Origin: Microcoleus sp036705565
Lineage (GTDB): Bacteria > Cyanobacteriota > Cyanobacteriia > Cyanobacteriales > Microcoleaceae
Direction: 5' to 3' (one strand)
Assembly: GCA_036705565.1 (NCBI GenBank)
Contig: JAUBUY010000038.1
Length of the DNA: 64,000 bases
This document shows, piece by piece, positions 9,621 to 18,894 of the stretch. Position 1 is the stretch's first letter; each line of letters opens with the position of its first letter. Below the pieces are notes generated by a model. It was not told where the DNA came from and did not search any database. It was given only the letters and a program-made list of their open reading frames with translations. The position numbers and the translations under genes are program-made.

Positions 9621-10127
9621 ATGTCCAAAGGTTTGATTTCGATTTGCTTGGGATTGTTGACAATCCTGCCTAAGTGTGACACTTCCATTCCTACGCGATC
9701 GCTGCCACAAACTCCCATGAATACTAATGTTGCTTCGAGTGCTATTACTGACTTAGAAAAAGCGGTTAACCAACAGATAAATAAATACCGAGCATCTAAA
9801 AAGTTGCCGCCGCTGAGTGTCGATCCGGAAATCACTCAGATAGCAAGAATTCACAGCGAAAATATGGCTAACGGTAAAGTCAGTTTTAGTCACGATGGAT
9901 TTGAGGGGCGGGCGAAAGCAATTACGATTCCTTATCAAAGTGTAGCTGAAAATCTTGCTTACAATATGGGCTACAGTGACCCGGTACGCAATGCTGTTGA
10001 AGGTTGGATTAAAAGTGATGGCCACCGCAAAAATATGGAGGGTCAGTTTAATGTGACCGGTATTGGGGTTGCGAAAAATGCCAAAGGCGAGTATTATTTT
10101 ACTCAGCTTTTTGTCCGCAGTCGATAA
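9621..10127 (+). CDS. CAP (SCP/PR1) domain protein, probably exported
   Basis: A 168-residue protein with a short hydrophobic N terminus (about 3-17, GLISICLGLLTILP) that may be a signal peptide, followed by a CAP domain at about 45-166. Recognisable elements are the conserved His53-like position in ARIHSENMA, the AENLAYN box, WIKSDGHRKNM and a final GIGVAKN...YYFTQLFV. Bacterial CAP proteins are extracytoplasmic; their activity is mostly unknown. Lies 70 bases after trpB on the same strand but without signs of coupling. Confidence 0.85.
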   Translation: MSKGLISICLGLLTILPKCDTSIPTRSLPQTPMNTNVASSAITDLEKAVNQQINKYRASKKLPPLSVDPEITQIARIHSENMANGKVSFSHDGFEGRAKAITIPYQSVAENLAYNMGYSDPVRNAVEGWIKSDGHRKNMEGQFNVTGIGVAKNAKGEYYFTQLFVRSR

Positions 10128-10284
10128 TTTGAAGGAAGGCACGACACTGATTCGGACACGGATACACGGATTAATTATCGAGTGTGACGTAGATGCTGAA
10201 GTTAGAAGGAAGAGGGAAGAGAGAAGAGGGCAGTCAACAGTCAAAAGTCAACAGTCAAAAGTCAACATTCAAAAATTACTAATA

Positions 10285-10917
10285 ATGGAATTTGCAGATT
10301 TTCAAGTGTGCGATGGTGATATTCCCGATTCTCTCTTATCTTATTATTTGACTGCGGAGGCGATCGCCGTTGATACGGAAACAATGGGTTTGCTACCTTG
10401 GCGCGATCGCTTGTGTTTGGTGCAGTTGTGCAATCCCGAAGGTAAAGTTGCAGTGGTGCGGATTGCCAAAGGCCAGACAGCAGCCCCGAATTTAAAGAAG
10501 TTAATGGAAGCCGAAAATATTGAGAAAGTATTTCATTTTGCGCGCTTTGATATGGCAACAATGCGTTACAATTTAAGTATTGACATTGCACCAGTTTTCT
10601 GCACCAAGCTAGCTAGTAAACTTGCTAGAACTTATACCAACAGACACGGATTGAAAGAATTAATTCTCGAACTCGAAAAGGTAGAACTAAATAAAACATC
10701 TCAAAGTTCCGACTGGGGAAATGCGACGAATCTTTCTGACGACCAACTAAATTATGCTGCTAATGATGTTCGCTATTTGCTGAGCGCTAAACAAAAGTTG
10801 ACTGCTATGTTGCAGCGAGAAGAACGCTGGGAAATTGCACAGCAATGTTTTCAGTGTTTGCCAGTTTTTGTGAGTTTGGATTTATTGCAGTACAACAATG
10901 TTTTCGAGCACGGCTAA
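10285..10917 (+). CDS. RNase D-like 3'-5' exonuclease (DEDDy)
   Basis: A 210-residue protein consisting of just the DEDDy exonuclease domain, without the HRDC domains of full RNase D. Exo I is AVDTETMGLLP (Asp and Glu metal ligands), Exo II is FHFARFDMATM, Exo III is YAANDVRYLL with the Tyr-x3-Asp signature. The ATG at 10285 fits the domain start; an in-frame extension further upstream overlaps the CAP gene and reads through low-complexity repeats (CAGTCAACAGTCAAAAG units) and is not credible. Likely acts in RNA 3' trimming. Confidence 0.88.
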   Translation: MEFADFQVCDGDIPDSLLSYYLTAEAIAVDTETMGLLPWRDRLCLVQLCNPEGKVAVVRIAKGQTAAPNLKKLMEAENIEKVFHFARFDMATMRYNLSIDIAPVFCTKLASKLARTYTNRHGLKELILELEKVELNKTSQSSDWGNATNLSDDQLNYAANDVRYLLSAKQKLTAMLQREERWEIAQQCFQCLPVFVSLDLLQYNNVFEHG

Positions 10918-11443
10918 TACCATTTTAGATTTTAGATTTTATATTTTAGATTGGGAATGAATGATGACTACCAGGGTTTAGATCGCGGGCATACAGTTGC
11001 ATTATTTTTTTGAAATTGTATAATATTGTGTCATATTATGTCCGATCGATTGACCATAATATCCCGGCCGGGCGGGTTTTTGAGATTGTCAATTATTGGC
11101 AGATATTATTGGTGAACCCGCCCCTACCTGATTTCGGGCGAAGCGAAGCGGAGGGAATCGACCGGACTAGGTATCACCTCGCACAACTGCCATCAAATTG
11201 TTTTGTAGTGAAGACTTGAGTTATCATAAAACTCGCTTGGACTTGAGTCCTCACTACAAACGTAATTATTATTATTTGACCAGACTTGATGTGATATCAA
11301 ATCCGGTAGCATCAGAATTATTCCTCTCTGTATTCTCTCCCTCTGCGTTCTGGAGCGCCCTCTGCGGTTAAATCATTCCGATAAAACCGGAAACGATATG
11401 AGTTAAAAAAAAAATCAAAACAGTGATCTATTGCTGATTATGG
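10918..11443. other. Repeat-rich intergenic region
   Basis: No gene. Contains TTTTAGATT heptamers (10923-10950), a GGGCGGGTTT inverted repeat (about 11060-11115), a 56-bp hairpin with arms GTAGTGAAGACTTGAGT and its counterpart ending TCCTCACTAC (11204-11259), and a copy of the GATGTGATATCAAATCC to GCCCTCTGCGGTTAAAT repeat (11288-11373) also found at 16720-17105. Confidence 0.65.
11204..11259. repeat. Inverted repeat hairpin
   Basis: Arms GTAGTGAAGACTTGAG and CTTGAGTCCTCACTAC pair around an AT-rich centre; looks like a small non-autonomous element. Confidence 0.65.
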
Positions 11444-12505
11444 CTAATCGGGATTATGTTCGTGCAGCAAAGCTTCAATTTGGTCGTCAACATTTCTAAT
11501 CACCTGTTCCAAAGCGGGCAACCCCTCTAAAGGCACAGGAGAAAGCCGAGTTCGATCGCGAATTTGATTCACTTTCCGCTGCAATTCTTCGGCCAGCCGC
11601 AGCGCGTCCCGACTCAAAGTAGACAACTGCTGCTGCTGGTAAAACCTCAAAGCTGCCCCCCGCAAAACTTGCAGAGTGGCTTCTTCCTTGCCACCCACCG
11701 TCATTACCCGCAAGCGCAACAGCAAATGAGTGTTTTGGTATATGCGCTCAACTTCGACTTGTTTGGCTTGTTCCACCGGGCCAACAGGCATATCCGTCAG
11801 CCGTTTCAACTCATCGATGACCTCTTGGAAAACCACGATATCGATACCTTCGAGCATCGATTTCAAAACGCCGTCTTGACTCCAAAGAATCCGGCCTTGG
11901 GACTGGTGCCGCTCAAAAAACAGGCGGCCGATACCCTCTCGCAGCACTCTACCGAGCAATTCTTCCAGCAGTTGGGGCGCGGGCAAAGTTGCCAAAACTT
12001 CGACTGGGCTTGACAAGTGCAAGGCCTCGACATTCAAAACCGATACCTGTGTCGGTGTCGGGGGCACCTCAGCGCTAGCAGGTTTAAACCGCTCAGGAGC
12101 GGGCCTTGAGGGTTCTGGCACAGACAGCAGCGTTGCTGCATTGGGGCCTGAAGTTGCTGATGGGGGATTTTTGGGTTTTGGGGCTGCGGCGGTTTCTGTC
12201 TGGCTGGGTTCTCGGAGCTGGTTGCCGTGCAGCAAGTAAGCTGAGAGCATCGAGCGCTGAGTTTCCGAGGCAATTGGCTCTGTTGTGACTGAGCAATTCA
12301 TGTAAGCTAAAATCCGCTGCACGTAGTCCAAGGCGGAGTCATCTTGGGCATCGACTACGCCCAATTTAAATAGATTACCTTCTAGAGATAAAGGCAAAAC
12401 TTGATAATAAAGGCAAGCTTCAAAGGGGACAACTGTGTCGATTAGGTGAAATATTCGATCAGAGTCCATTGTAGCTGCCGAGTGTGTTGAAGATGTATAT
12501 ACCAT
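11444..12505 (-). CDS. PilB/GspE N-terminal-like protein without ATPase core
   Basis: 353 residues from the ATG at 12505 (an in-frame TTG at 12577 would add 24 residues; ATG at 12469 would remove 12). Residues about 15-95 resemble the N-terminal domain of type II secretion/type IV pilus ATPases (VVPFEACLYYQVLPLSLEGN, LGVVDAQDDSALDYVQRIL). A proline/alanine-rich linker (about 110-165) leads to a second domain (165-300) like the N2 part of PilB (GRILWSQDGVL, RLRVMTVGGKEEATLQVLRG). No Walker A or B motif, so it cannot be an ATPase by itself. Possibly an accessory or regulatory partner in pilus function; function unproven. Confidence 0.6.
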   Translation of the reverse strand: MVYTSSTHSAATMDSDRIFHLIDTVVPFEACLYYQVLPLSLEGNLFKLGVVDAQDDSALDYVQRILAYMNCSVTTEPIASETQRSMLSAYLLHGNQLREPSQTETAAAPKPKNPPSATSGPNAATLLSVPEPSRPAPERFKPASAEVPPTPTQVSVLNVEALHLSSPVEVLATLPAPQLLEELLGRVLREGIGRLFFERHQSQGRILWSQDGVLKSMLEGIDIVVFQEVIDELKRLTDMPVGPVEQAKQVEVERIYQNTHLLLRLRVMTVGGKEEATLQVLRGAALRFYQQQQLSTLSRDALRLAEELQRKVNQIRDRTRLSPVPLEGLPALEQVIRNVDDQIEALLHEHNPD

Positions 12506-12577
12506 TAGCTGCTTTGTAGTTGGAAGCGCGATCGAGCGCGACGCACCAACCTGATGCGATAAAATTAAACGCTGCAA

Positions 12578-13253
12578 CTTCCCTGACGGAGGAAGTGGCC
12601 TAACAACCGGAAGCTTTTATTAAATAAAAATCCTTAGTCCCAGAATTTTCTCCCTGCTGTATTGCAGCCTCAAATTCTACCAAAAGATTGAGAGCTAGAT
12701 GATGACTAGCGCAGTCTAGACCCACTATCATCGATCGCCCGAGATTGATGCCCGTGGCTGGCAACAATAGAATTATGTCTTTAATGCACAAGTATTAGAG
12801 ATGCACCACAACCGATGATTTACGGGCAACCGCTGAATTTAGGATTGGTTAAAAAATCCTCAAAAGTCGATCGTGCTGCTAGTATCTTACCTCAGAGAGT
12901 GGGCTGCGATCGTCTCGGAGCGCGATCGTCATTCGATTTTAGATTTTAGATTTTAGATTTTGGATTGACTTGCGCGAGATAAATTCGGGGGCTTGAGGAG
13001 TTGAGATTTTCGATTTTGGATTGATTTGCGCGAGATAAATCACGTAGCGGCTACGATCGAGAAACTCGCTTGTCACGGCAGCGCTACAACATCCCGATCG
13101 AGCTAACCTGATTGGACACAAGGGGCATCGCGCGGTTTTCCACGGGGAAACTCGCAGTAATCTGTGGCTGTGCGGGAATTGATTTGTAGCGCGGATTCTG
13201 AAAAATGCTACCGCCAATTAACAATTAGCAATTGCCCGCCACCCATTACCAAT
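12578..13253. other. Intergenic region between two minus-strand genes
   Basis: No supported gene. Holds TTTTAGATT heptamers (12934-12962), degenerate pieces of the dispersed repeat (TTGCGCGAGATAAAT twice, 12966 and 13023) and the promoter region of the PilB-like gene. Short frames here have no protein-like composition. Confidence 0.55.
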
Positions 13254-14381
13254 CTACTCGTTGCGGAGCGATTGAGCTGCTAAATAGAGTTTGCTCCACT
13301 CGCCGATGACTTGATTGGTTTTCAGCTTTAATTCAGATGCGATCGTCTCTACACTTTTCCCAGCTTTCAGCGATTCTACCAACTGCCGCTGCACCGGCGT
13401 GAGGTCTTGTAAATATTGCTGCCACTGGGCGGGAGTCAAGCCCAAACTGTGTTCTTGGAGCGAAGTTTCCAGCCAGTTGGCGACTAATTCCGGTGCTTGT
13501 TTGACCGCAAAAACCCGAATCGCGTGGTAACTGACTTTTTCTCGCAAGCGGTAAATTTGCTTGATCGGAACCTTCAACTCCTCGGCAATTGCCTCTTGGG
13601 AACGACCTTGCAGGTAAAGCTGCAGCCACCGAGAAGCCAGCGGATCGACTTCAGCAGCCAAGTAATTCTCAAATTCTTGTTGGACAATCTGCCGCTGAGT
13701 TTGCTGCTCTTCCCAAGCTTGATTTTCTCGATACTCGGACATCGCCTGTTCGTCTAGCAGACTAAGCGGTTCGTCTGTATCGTCGGGTAGAACCTGTTCC
13801 GACACCAGCCGCACCCAGTCTCCCGCAGGCACTTGGGTCAACCCGCCCCGCTGGGCACGCCGCAGGTAGTTGACAAAACGGTACACCAGCAGCGGCTGGT
13901 TGCGGATCGGCCGCAAGCAGTATTCTTCTGTGCTCGCTAGCAGCAAAGCATTTCGGAGGCGTCTGTCTGAGGTGCATTCGGCAATCCAGGCGACTTGCTG
14001 CTGCAGGTAGCGATCGGAATTGAGCATTTCCTGAATCACTTCTTGCAGTACCTCCACCGCACTCCGCTGTCTGTCGCGACTCAGGGAAACCCACGCTTGG
14101 ATTTTTTGCCGGAGCACAACCAAACCGCCCAGCCGCCCGATCAAGTTGCGGTAAGCTTTTTCTGGCGGTACTCCCAGATACCGAGAAATCAAAATTCGAT
14201 ATAAAAAGTCGATCGCCCCAGAGGCGACAGACAATTGAGTTGGGCTAAGAGTGTCAAATCTTTCGGGCTTGTCTCCCAACAGCCAGCGGACAACACTCTC
14301 GCGGGTGCTAGAATTTTCGTCCGGGCAATCTTGTTCAAGTCGTGACTTCCAATCTTGTGCCAGTCTTTCCGCCAAGGTCAT
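13254..14381 (-). CDS. HetZ-related protein
   Basis: A 375-residue cytoplasmic protein that I recognise as belonging to the HetZ-like group of cyanobacterial regulators. Residues about 35-130 hold the characteristic GAIDFLYRILISRYLG and YRNLIGRLGGLVVLRQKI segments; about 240-290 contain a sigma4-like helix-turn-helix (RWLQLYLQGRSQEAIAEELK, then QIYRLREKVSYHAIRVF); a second HTH-like segment is near the C terminus (KSVETIASELKLKTNQV). HetZ itself is needed early in heterocyst differentiation; HetZ-like paralogues occur in filamentous species without heterocysts, where their role is unknown. Monocistronic, diverging from glyS. Confidence 0.62.
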   Translation of the reverse strand: MTLAERLAQDWKSRLEQDCPDENSSTRESVVRWLLGDKPERFDTLSPTQLSVASGAIDFLYRILISRYLGVPPEKAYRNLIGRLGGLVVLRQKIQAWVSLSRDRQRSAVEVLQEVIQEMLNSDRYLQQQVAWIAECTSDRRLRNALLLASTEEYCLRPIRNQPLLVYRFVNYLRRAQRGGLTQVPAGDWVRLVSEQVLPDDTDEPLSLLDEQAMSEYRENQAWEEQQTQRQIVQQEFENYLAAEVDPLASRWLQLYLQGRSQEAIAEELKVPIKQIYRLREKVSYHAIRVFAVKQAPELVANWLETSLQEHSLGLTPAQWQQYLQDLTPVQRQLVESLKAGKSVETIASELKLKTNQVIGEWSKLYLAAQSLRNE

Positions 14382-14526
14382 GAGCTGTTGAGCTATTTGT
14401 CTTTCACCCCCGATTTTACGTGGTATCCTGGATTTTTGAGTATTTTTCAGATATTTCAGATATACGATCGCGCGATCGGATAAATTACCTTAAATTACCC
14501 TAAACAAAATTCCATTACGGTGCGAT

Positions 14527-16692
14527 ATGCCTAACTTTTTATTAGAACTCGGTACAGAAGAATTGCCCGCATCTTTTGTCAAAGGCAGCGTCGAGCAGTG
14601 GCAGCGACTGGTACCTGCAACTCTGGCAGAAGCATCCTTGACAAATGACTCAATTAATGTATACGCTACTCCGAGGCGTTTGGCCGTTCTCGTGAAAGGA
14701 CTGCCAGTTCAGCAATTAGACAGAGAAGAAGAGGTAAAAGGGCCACCCGCGAGTTCGGCTTTTAAAGATGGCAAACCGACGAAAGCAGCCGAAGGTTTTG
14801 CGAAAAAGCAGGGCGTAGAAATTGATGCGTTGGAAGTTCGCGCTACCGATAAAGGCGATTTTGTGTTTGTGCTCAAAAAGATTCCGGGGCGGATGAGTGC
14901 GGATATTTTGACAGAACTTGTGCCGCAGTGGATTAATAAGTTAGAAGGCAAAAGATTTATGCGGTGGGCCGACGGAGATTTGAAATTTCCGCGCCCGATT
15001 CGATCGATCGTGGCGCTGTTAGATGATACTGTACTGCCAATTACATTGGTGAGCGGTTCGGATACGGTCAAGAGCGATCGAATTTCCCAAGGACACCGGG
15101 TGTTATACACCCCCCCTACACCCCTGGGAGGGGTCTCCATTCCCCAAGCCGAGGATTATGTCGAGTGTCTGCGGGCTGCTTGCGTTGAGGTCGATCGAAC
15201 CCAGCGCAAAAATCAAATTAAAGCACAAGTAGAAGCCGCAGCGACAAAACAAGGCGGTTACGCCGACATTACCGAAGATTTGTTAGAAGAAGTCACCGAC
15301 TTAGTAGAATGGCCGAACGCAGTTGTCGGCAAATTTGACGAGGAATTTTTGATATTGCCGCCGGAAGTAATCACCACAATTATTGTTACAAACCAGCGGT
15401 ATTTTCCCATCCTCAAAAGCCCCGATTATCCAGAACTTCTGCCCTATTTCATTACAATTTCTAACGGAGATCCCGCTAAAGCCGCGATTATTGCCGCCGG
15501 TAACGAGCGAGTAGTGCGGGCGAGATTGGCAGACGGTCAGTTTTTCTACAAAGCAGACTTGGCAAAGCCTCTAGAGGATTATTTGCCCAAGTTGGAAACA
15601 GTAACTTTCCAGGAAGATTTAGGGACTGTGCGCGCCAAGGTCGATCGCCTGTGCAAGATTGCCAGTCTCATCACCAATCAACTGCAAATCACAGAGGAAG
15701 AGCAAGCTGATGTAGCAAGAGCCGCCTTACTTTGCAAAGCCGACCTCGTAACCCAAATGGTTTACGAACTTCCCGAAATGCAAGGAATCATGGGGCAGAA
15801 ATACGCCTTAGCAAGTGGCGAATCGGAAACAGTAGCCACAGCGATTTTTGAACATTATTTGCCCAAAGGTGCGGGCGACAATTTGCCCCAAACTCTGACA
15901 GGTCAAATTGTCGCCATAGCAGACAAATTAGATACATTAGTCAGCATCTTCGGCTTGGGAATGTTGCCGACTGGTTCATCCGATCCCTTCGCTTTGCGTC
16001 GCGCAGCCAATGCAATAACTAACATTATTTTGGCGGCTCAGTTGCCACTCAACTTGCACAACTTGCTCGCAGAAGTTGTCGCAGAATTTACCGCAGCGCG
16101 CCCCGAAACACCAGCCGAGTTGCTAGATCAGTTATACGATTTTTTCTTGCAAAGAATTCGGACTTTGTTGCAAGAAGAAAAGAATGTAGATTACGATTTG
16201 GTAAATGCAGTTTTGGGAGAAAACGACCCAGAATATACTGAACGAGCATTGAGAGATTTGTTGGACGCACTGGAAAGAGCACTTTTCCTACAACAAATCC
16301 GCAATAACCAGACTTTGGATCGGATTTACGAAACCGTCAACCGTTCAACTCGTTTGGCGGCTCAAGGTGATTTGGATAAAATACAATTGGAACCGAAAGC
16401 GGCGGTGAAACCGGAGTTATTTCAAAAGTCGTCTGAACAAGCTTTCTACGATGCCGTAGTGCAGTTAGTGCCGCAAACGCAGCTATCCAAACAAACTCGG
16501 AATTACCAGCAATTAGTAGATAGTTTGACTGAGATTGCTCCAACTGTCAGCAACTTTTTCGACGGGCCAGAAAGCGTTTTGGTGATGGATTCTGACCCCG
16601 AAATTAAGCGCAATCGGTTGAATTTACTGGGTTTGCTGCGGAATCACGCGCGGGTGTTGGCTGACTTTGGGGCGATCGTCAATCGATTTTAG
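14527..16692 (+). CDS. glyS: Glycine-tRNA ligase beta subunit
   Basis: Beta chain of the alpha2-beta2 bacterial glycyl-tRNA synthetase; it binds tRNA and completes the active site made by GlyQ, which is not in this window. The 721 residues match the family. Typical segments are the N-terminal FLLELGTEELPASFV, the central ITNQRYFPI and LADGQFFY region, an HD-like segment and the C-terminal anticodon-binding part ending RVLADFGAIVNRF. Residues about 194-203 (YTPPTPLGGV, DNA 15106-15135) look like an inserted hairpin repeat between GHRVL and IPQAEDYVECLRAA. Faces the HetZ-related gene across a 145-bp divergent promoter region. Confidence 0.95.
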   Translation: MPNFLLELGTEELPASFVKGSVEQWQRLVPATLAEASLTNDSINVYATPRRLAVLVKGLPVQQLDREEEVKGPPASSAFKDGKPTKAAEGFAKKQGVEIDALEVRATDKGDFVFVLKKIPGRMSADILTELVPQWINKLEGKRFMRWADGDLKFPRPIRSIVALLDDTVLPITLVSGSDTVKSDRISQGHRVLYTPPTPLGGVSIPQAEDYVECLRAACVEVDRTQRKNQIKAQVEAAATKQGGYADITEDLLEEVTDLVEWPNAVVGKFDEEFLILPPEVITTIIVTNQRYFPILKSPDYPELLPYFITISNGDPAKAAIIAAGNERVVRARLADGQFFYKADLAKPLEDYLPKLETVTFQEDLGTVRAKVDRLCKIASLITNQLQITEEEQADVARAALLCKADLVTQMVYELPEMQGIMGQKYALASGESETVATAIFEHYLPKGAGDNLPQTLTGQIVAIADKLDTLVSIFGLGMLPTGSSDPFALRRAANAITNIILAAQLPLNLHNLLAEVVAEFTAARPETPAELLDQLYDFFLQRIRTLLQEEKNVDYDLVNAVLGENDPEYTERALRDLLDALERALFLQQIRNNQTLDRIYETVNRSTRLAAQGDLDKIQLEPKAAVKPELFQKSSEQAFYDAVVQLVPQTQLSKQTRNYQQLVDSLTEIAPTVSNFFDGPESVLVMDSDPEIKRNRLNLLGLLRNHARVLADFGAIVNRF

Positions 16693-17169
16693 ATTTGAGA
16701 TTTTAGATTTTAGATTGCCGTCAAAGGTTTTGATGTAATATCAAATCCATTGGTATCGGAATTATTCATTTCTATCTTCTCTCTTCTCCTCCTCTGTGNN
16801 NNNNNNNNNNNNNNNNNNNNNNNNNNNNNNNNNNNNNNNNNNNNNNNNNNNNNNNNNNNNNNNNNNNNNNNNNNNNNNNNNNNNNNNNNNNNNNNNNNCT
16901 CCTCCTCTGTGCCCTCTGCGCCCTCTGCGGTTAAATCATCCAAAAAAAACCGTAACCGAAATCGATTTTAGATTTTAGATTGTGGATTTTAGATTGCCGC
17001 CAAAGGTTTTGATGTAATATCAAATCCATTGGTATCAGAATTATTCATTTCTATCTTCTCTCTTCTCCTCCTCTGTGTCCTCTGCGCCCTCTGCGGTTAA
17101 ACCATCCCCAAAAAACCGTAACATATAAGAGGAAAAAACCAAGAAAATTCGCTCCATCACACACAACTT
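16693..17169. repeat. Tandem repeat spacer with assembly gap before murD
   Basis: A unit containing GATGTAATATCAAATCCATT, a pyrimidine-rich TCTCTTCTCCTCCTCTGTG run and CCCTCTGCGGTTAAA occurs at least twice (16720 on and 16998 on), separated by 100 Ns and TTTTAGATT heptamers. A related copy is at 11288-11373. The pyrimidine run is the likely cause of the gap. No gene is present. Confidence 0.8.
16799..16898. other. Assembly gap (100 N)
   Basis: Exactly 100 Ns between two copies of the same CTCCTCCTCTGTG sequence, so true length is unknown. Confidence 0.95.
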
Positions 17170-18516
17170 ATGCCGATCGCTCATATCATTGGACTAGGAA
17201 AATCAGGAATTGCCGCCGCCAGACTGCTAAAACGCGAAGGATGGGAAGTAACGCTGAGCGATCGCTCATCTTCCCCAAACTTGCTCGAACAGCAACAGGA
17301 ATTCGCTAACGAAGGAATTAATGTTGAGTTAGGTAAATCCTTTGAACCAGTCGAATCTATAGAATTAATAGTAGTAAGTCCGGGCGTTCCCTGGGACAGT
17401 CCAGCATTAGTGCGCGCCAGAGAGTTAGGGATTGAAACAATCGGAGAAATGGCTCTCGCGTGGCGTTACCTCAAATCTCCTTGGGTGGGAATTACCGGCA
17501 CTAACGGCAAAACTACTACTACTGCTTTAATTGCGGCTATTTTTGCAGAGGCCGGGCTTTACGCTCCCGCTTGCGGCAATATTGGCTATGCTGCGTGCGA
17601 ATTAGCTTTAGGCGAAAAACAGCCGGATTGGGTAATCGCAGAAATCAGCAGCTATCAGATAGAATCCTCGCCGTTTGTAGCGCCGCGCATCGGAGTTTTG
17701 ACGACTTTGACGCCGGATCACCTCAGCCGCCACAAAACTTTAGAAAATTACTACAACATTAAAGCGCATTTGCTGAAAAAGTCGGAATTGCAAGTAATCA
17801 ACGGCGACGATCCTTGTTTGCGGCAACAAGGAGTTGACATTTGGCCCGATGCGTGTTGGACGAGTGTCAAAGGTGAAAAAGATTTGTTGGGAAATACAGA
17901 TTTTGGAGCCTATATTCAAGATGGTTGGGTAATAGCTCAAGGCGAGAAAATTCTGCCTGCTGATTCTTTGCGGATGGTGGGAGAACACAATTTGCAGAAT
18001 TTGTTAATGGCGGTGGCGGCAGCTAATTTGGCGGGGATAGATAAAAGTGCGATCGCCCAAGCCATTGCCAAATTCCCCGGAGTTTCGCACCGCCTGGAAC
18101 ACATCTGCACTTGGGAAGGCATAGATTTCATCAACGACAGCAAAGCTACTAATTATGACGCCGCCCAAGTCGGGTTGGCTTCTGTTAGCGCACCGGCGAT
18201 TTTAATTGCGGGCGGCGATGCCAAAGAAGGGGACGATCGCGCATGGATTGATACAATCAAGGCGAAAGCTGCTGGGGTGTTGCTAATTGGGGATGCGGCA
18301 GGTATTTTTGCCGATCGGCTCGAACAAGCAAATTACAACGCTTGGGAAATAGTCGAAACAATGGAAAGAGCAATTCCGCGAGCAGCAGAATTAGGCAAAC
18401 AAAATCATGCTAAAGTAGTGCTGCTTTCCCCAGCCTGTGCTAGCTTCGATCAATACCAAAACTTCGAGCAACGGGGCGAGCATTTCCGCCAATTATGCCT
18501 CGAATCCCTGATTTAA
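17170..18516 (+). CDS. murD: UDP-N-acetylmuramoylalanine-D-glutamate ligase
   Basis: Adds D-glutamate to UDP-MurNAc-L-Ala in cytoplasmic peptidoglycan precursor synthesis. The 448 residues are full length. The N-terminal Rossmann-like domain starts HIIGLGKSGIAAARLL, the ATP-binding P-loop is GITGTNGKTTTT (about 108-119), followed by the Mur-family EISSYQIE and the C-terminal ligase domain with HRLEHI and NDSKATN. The extreme C terminus SPACASFDQY...RGEHFRQL is typical. Not in a division/cell wall cluster here; preceded by a repeat spacer. Confidence 0.97.
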   Translation: MPIAHIIGLGKSGIAAARLLKREGWEVTLSDRSSSPNLLEQQQEFANEGINVELGKSFEPVESIELIVVSPGVPWDSPALVRARELGIETIGEMALAWRYLKSPWVGITGTNGKTTTTALIAAIFAEAGLYAPACGNIGYAACELALGEKQPDWVIAEISSYQIESSPFVAPRIGVLTTLTPDHLSRHKTLENYYNIKAHLLKKSELQVINGDDPCLRQQGVDIWPDACWTSVKGEKDLLGNTDFGAYIQDGWVIAQGEKILPADSLRMVGEHNLQNLLMAVAAANLAGIDKSAIAQAIAKFPGVSHRLEHICTWEGIDFINDSKATNYDAAQVGLASVSAPAILIAGGDAKEGDDRAWIDTIKAKAAGVLLIGDAAGIFADRLEQANYNAWEIVETMERAIPRAAELGKQNHAKVVLLSPACASFDQYQNFEQRGEHFRQLCLESLI

Positions 18517-18529
18517 CGGACACCAATCG

Positions 18530-18690
18530 CGTAGGGGCGGGTTCACCAACGATTTAGGCCTAAAACCAATAATCTCGTAAACCCGCCCCCACCCAACTGT
18601 CAATCACAATCTACCGCTTTCAAGATACAAGAGGCGGGTTCACCAACATCTTTAATTGGCTAACCATAATCTTCATAAACCCCCCGTCCA
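18530..18690. repeat. Two GGGCGGGTTT inverted repeats
   Basis: Two hairpins of the form GGGCGGGTTCACCAAC...GTAAACCCGCCC lie head to tail between the convergent murD and small-protein genes. Related copies: 25027-25217 (three), 31431-31490 and 53166-53225. They may serve as bidirectional 3' structures (inference). Confidence 0.75.
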
Positions 18691-18858
18691 TACTGTCTTC
18701 CAAATATCCTTAATTCTAGCCTGCTCTTCCCATTCTAGCTCCTGAAAAACTATCATTATCTCCTCATGAGTATAATCAATAATGATTGCCGCCAAATGAG
18801 CAGCGGTTTCCGCTTCCAGCATGGCTGTTTTCAACTTTGCCATTGCCTCTTTATCCAT
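18673..18858 (-). CDS. Small hypothetical protein
   Basis: About 61 residues from the ATG at 18858 (GTG at 18864 possible). Acidic and helical (LKTAMLEAETAAHLAAIIIDYTHEE), ending IWKTVWTGGL. Not a family I can name. It is kept because composition is protein-like and it sits in line with two further small minus-strand genes. The last codons overlap a GGGGGTTT hairpin repeat, so the C terminus may have been altered by the repeat. Confidence 0.45.
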   Translation of the reverse strand: MDKEAMAKLKTAMLEAETAAHLAAIIIDYTHEEIMIVFQELEWEEQARIKDIWKTVWTGGL

Positions 18859-18894
18859 TACCACTAAACTTTGAATATTGACCTCACTTTCATT

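Noticed and set aside
10063..10284. Longer N terminus of the RNase D-like protein
   Set aside because: It overlaps the CAP gene and reads through CAGTCAACAGTCAAAAG low-complexity repeats; the domain starts at the ATG at 10285.
12600..12791. 63-codon minus-strand frame between the PilB-like and HetZ-related genes
   Set aside because: No ribosome binding site, no recognisable motif; lies in a repeat-containing spacer.
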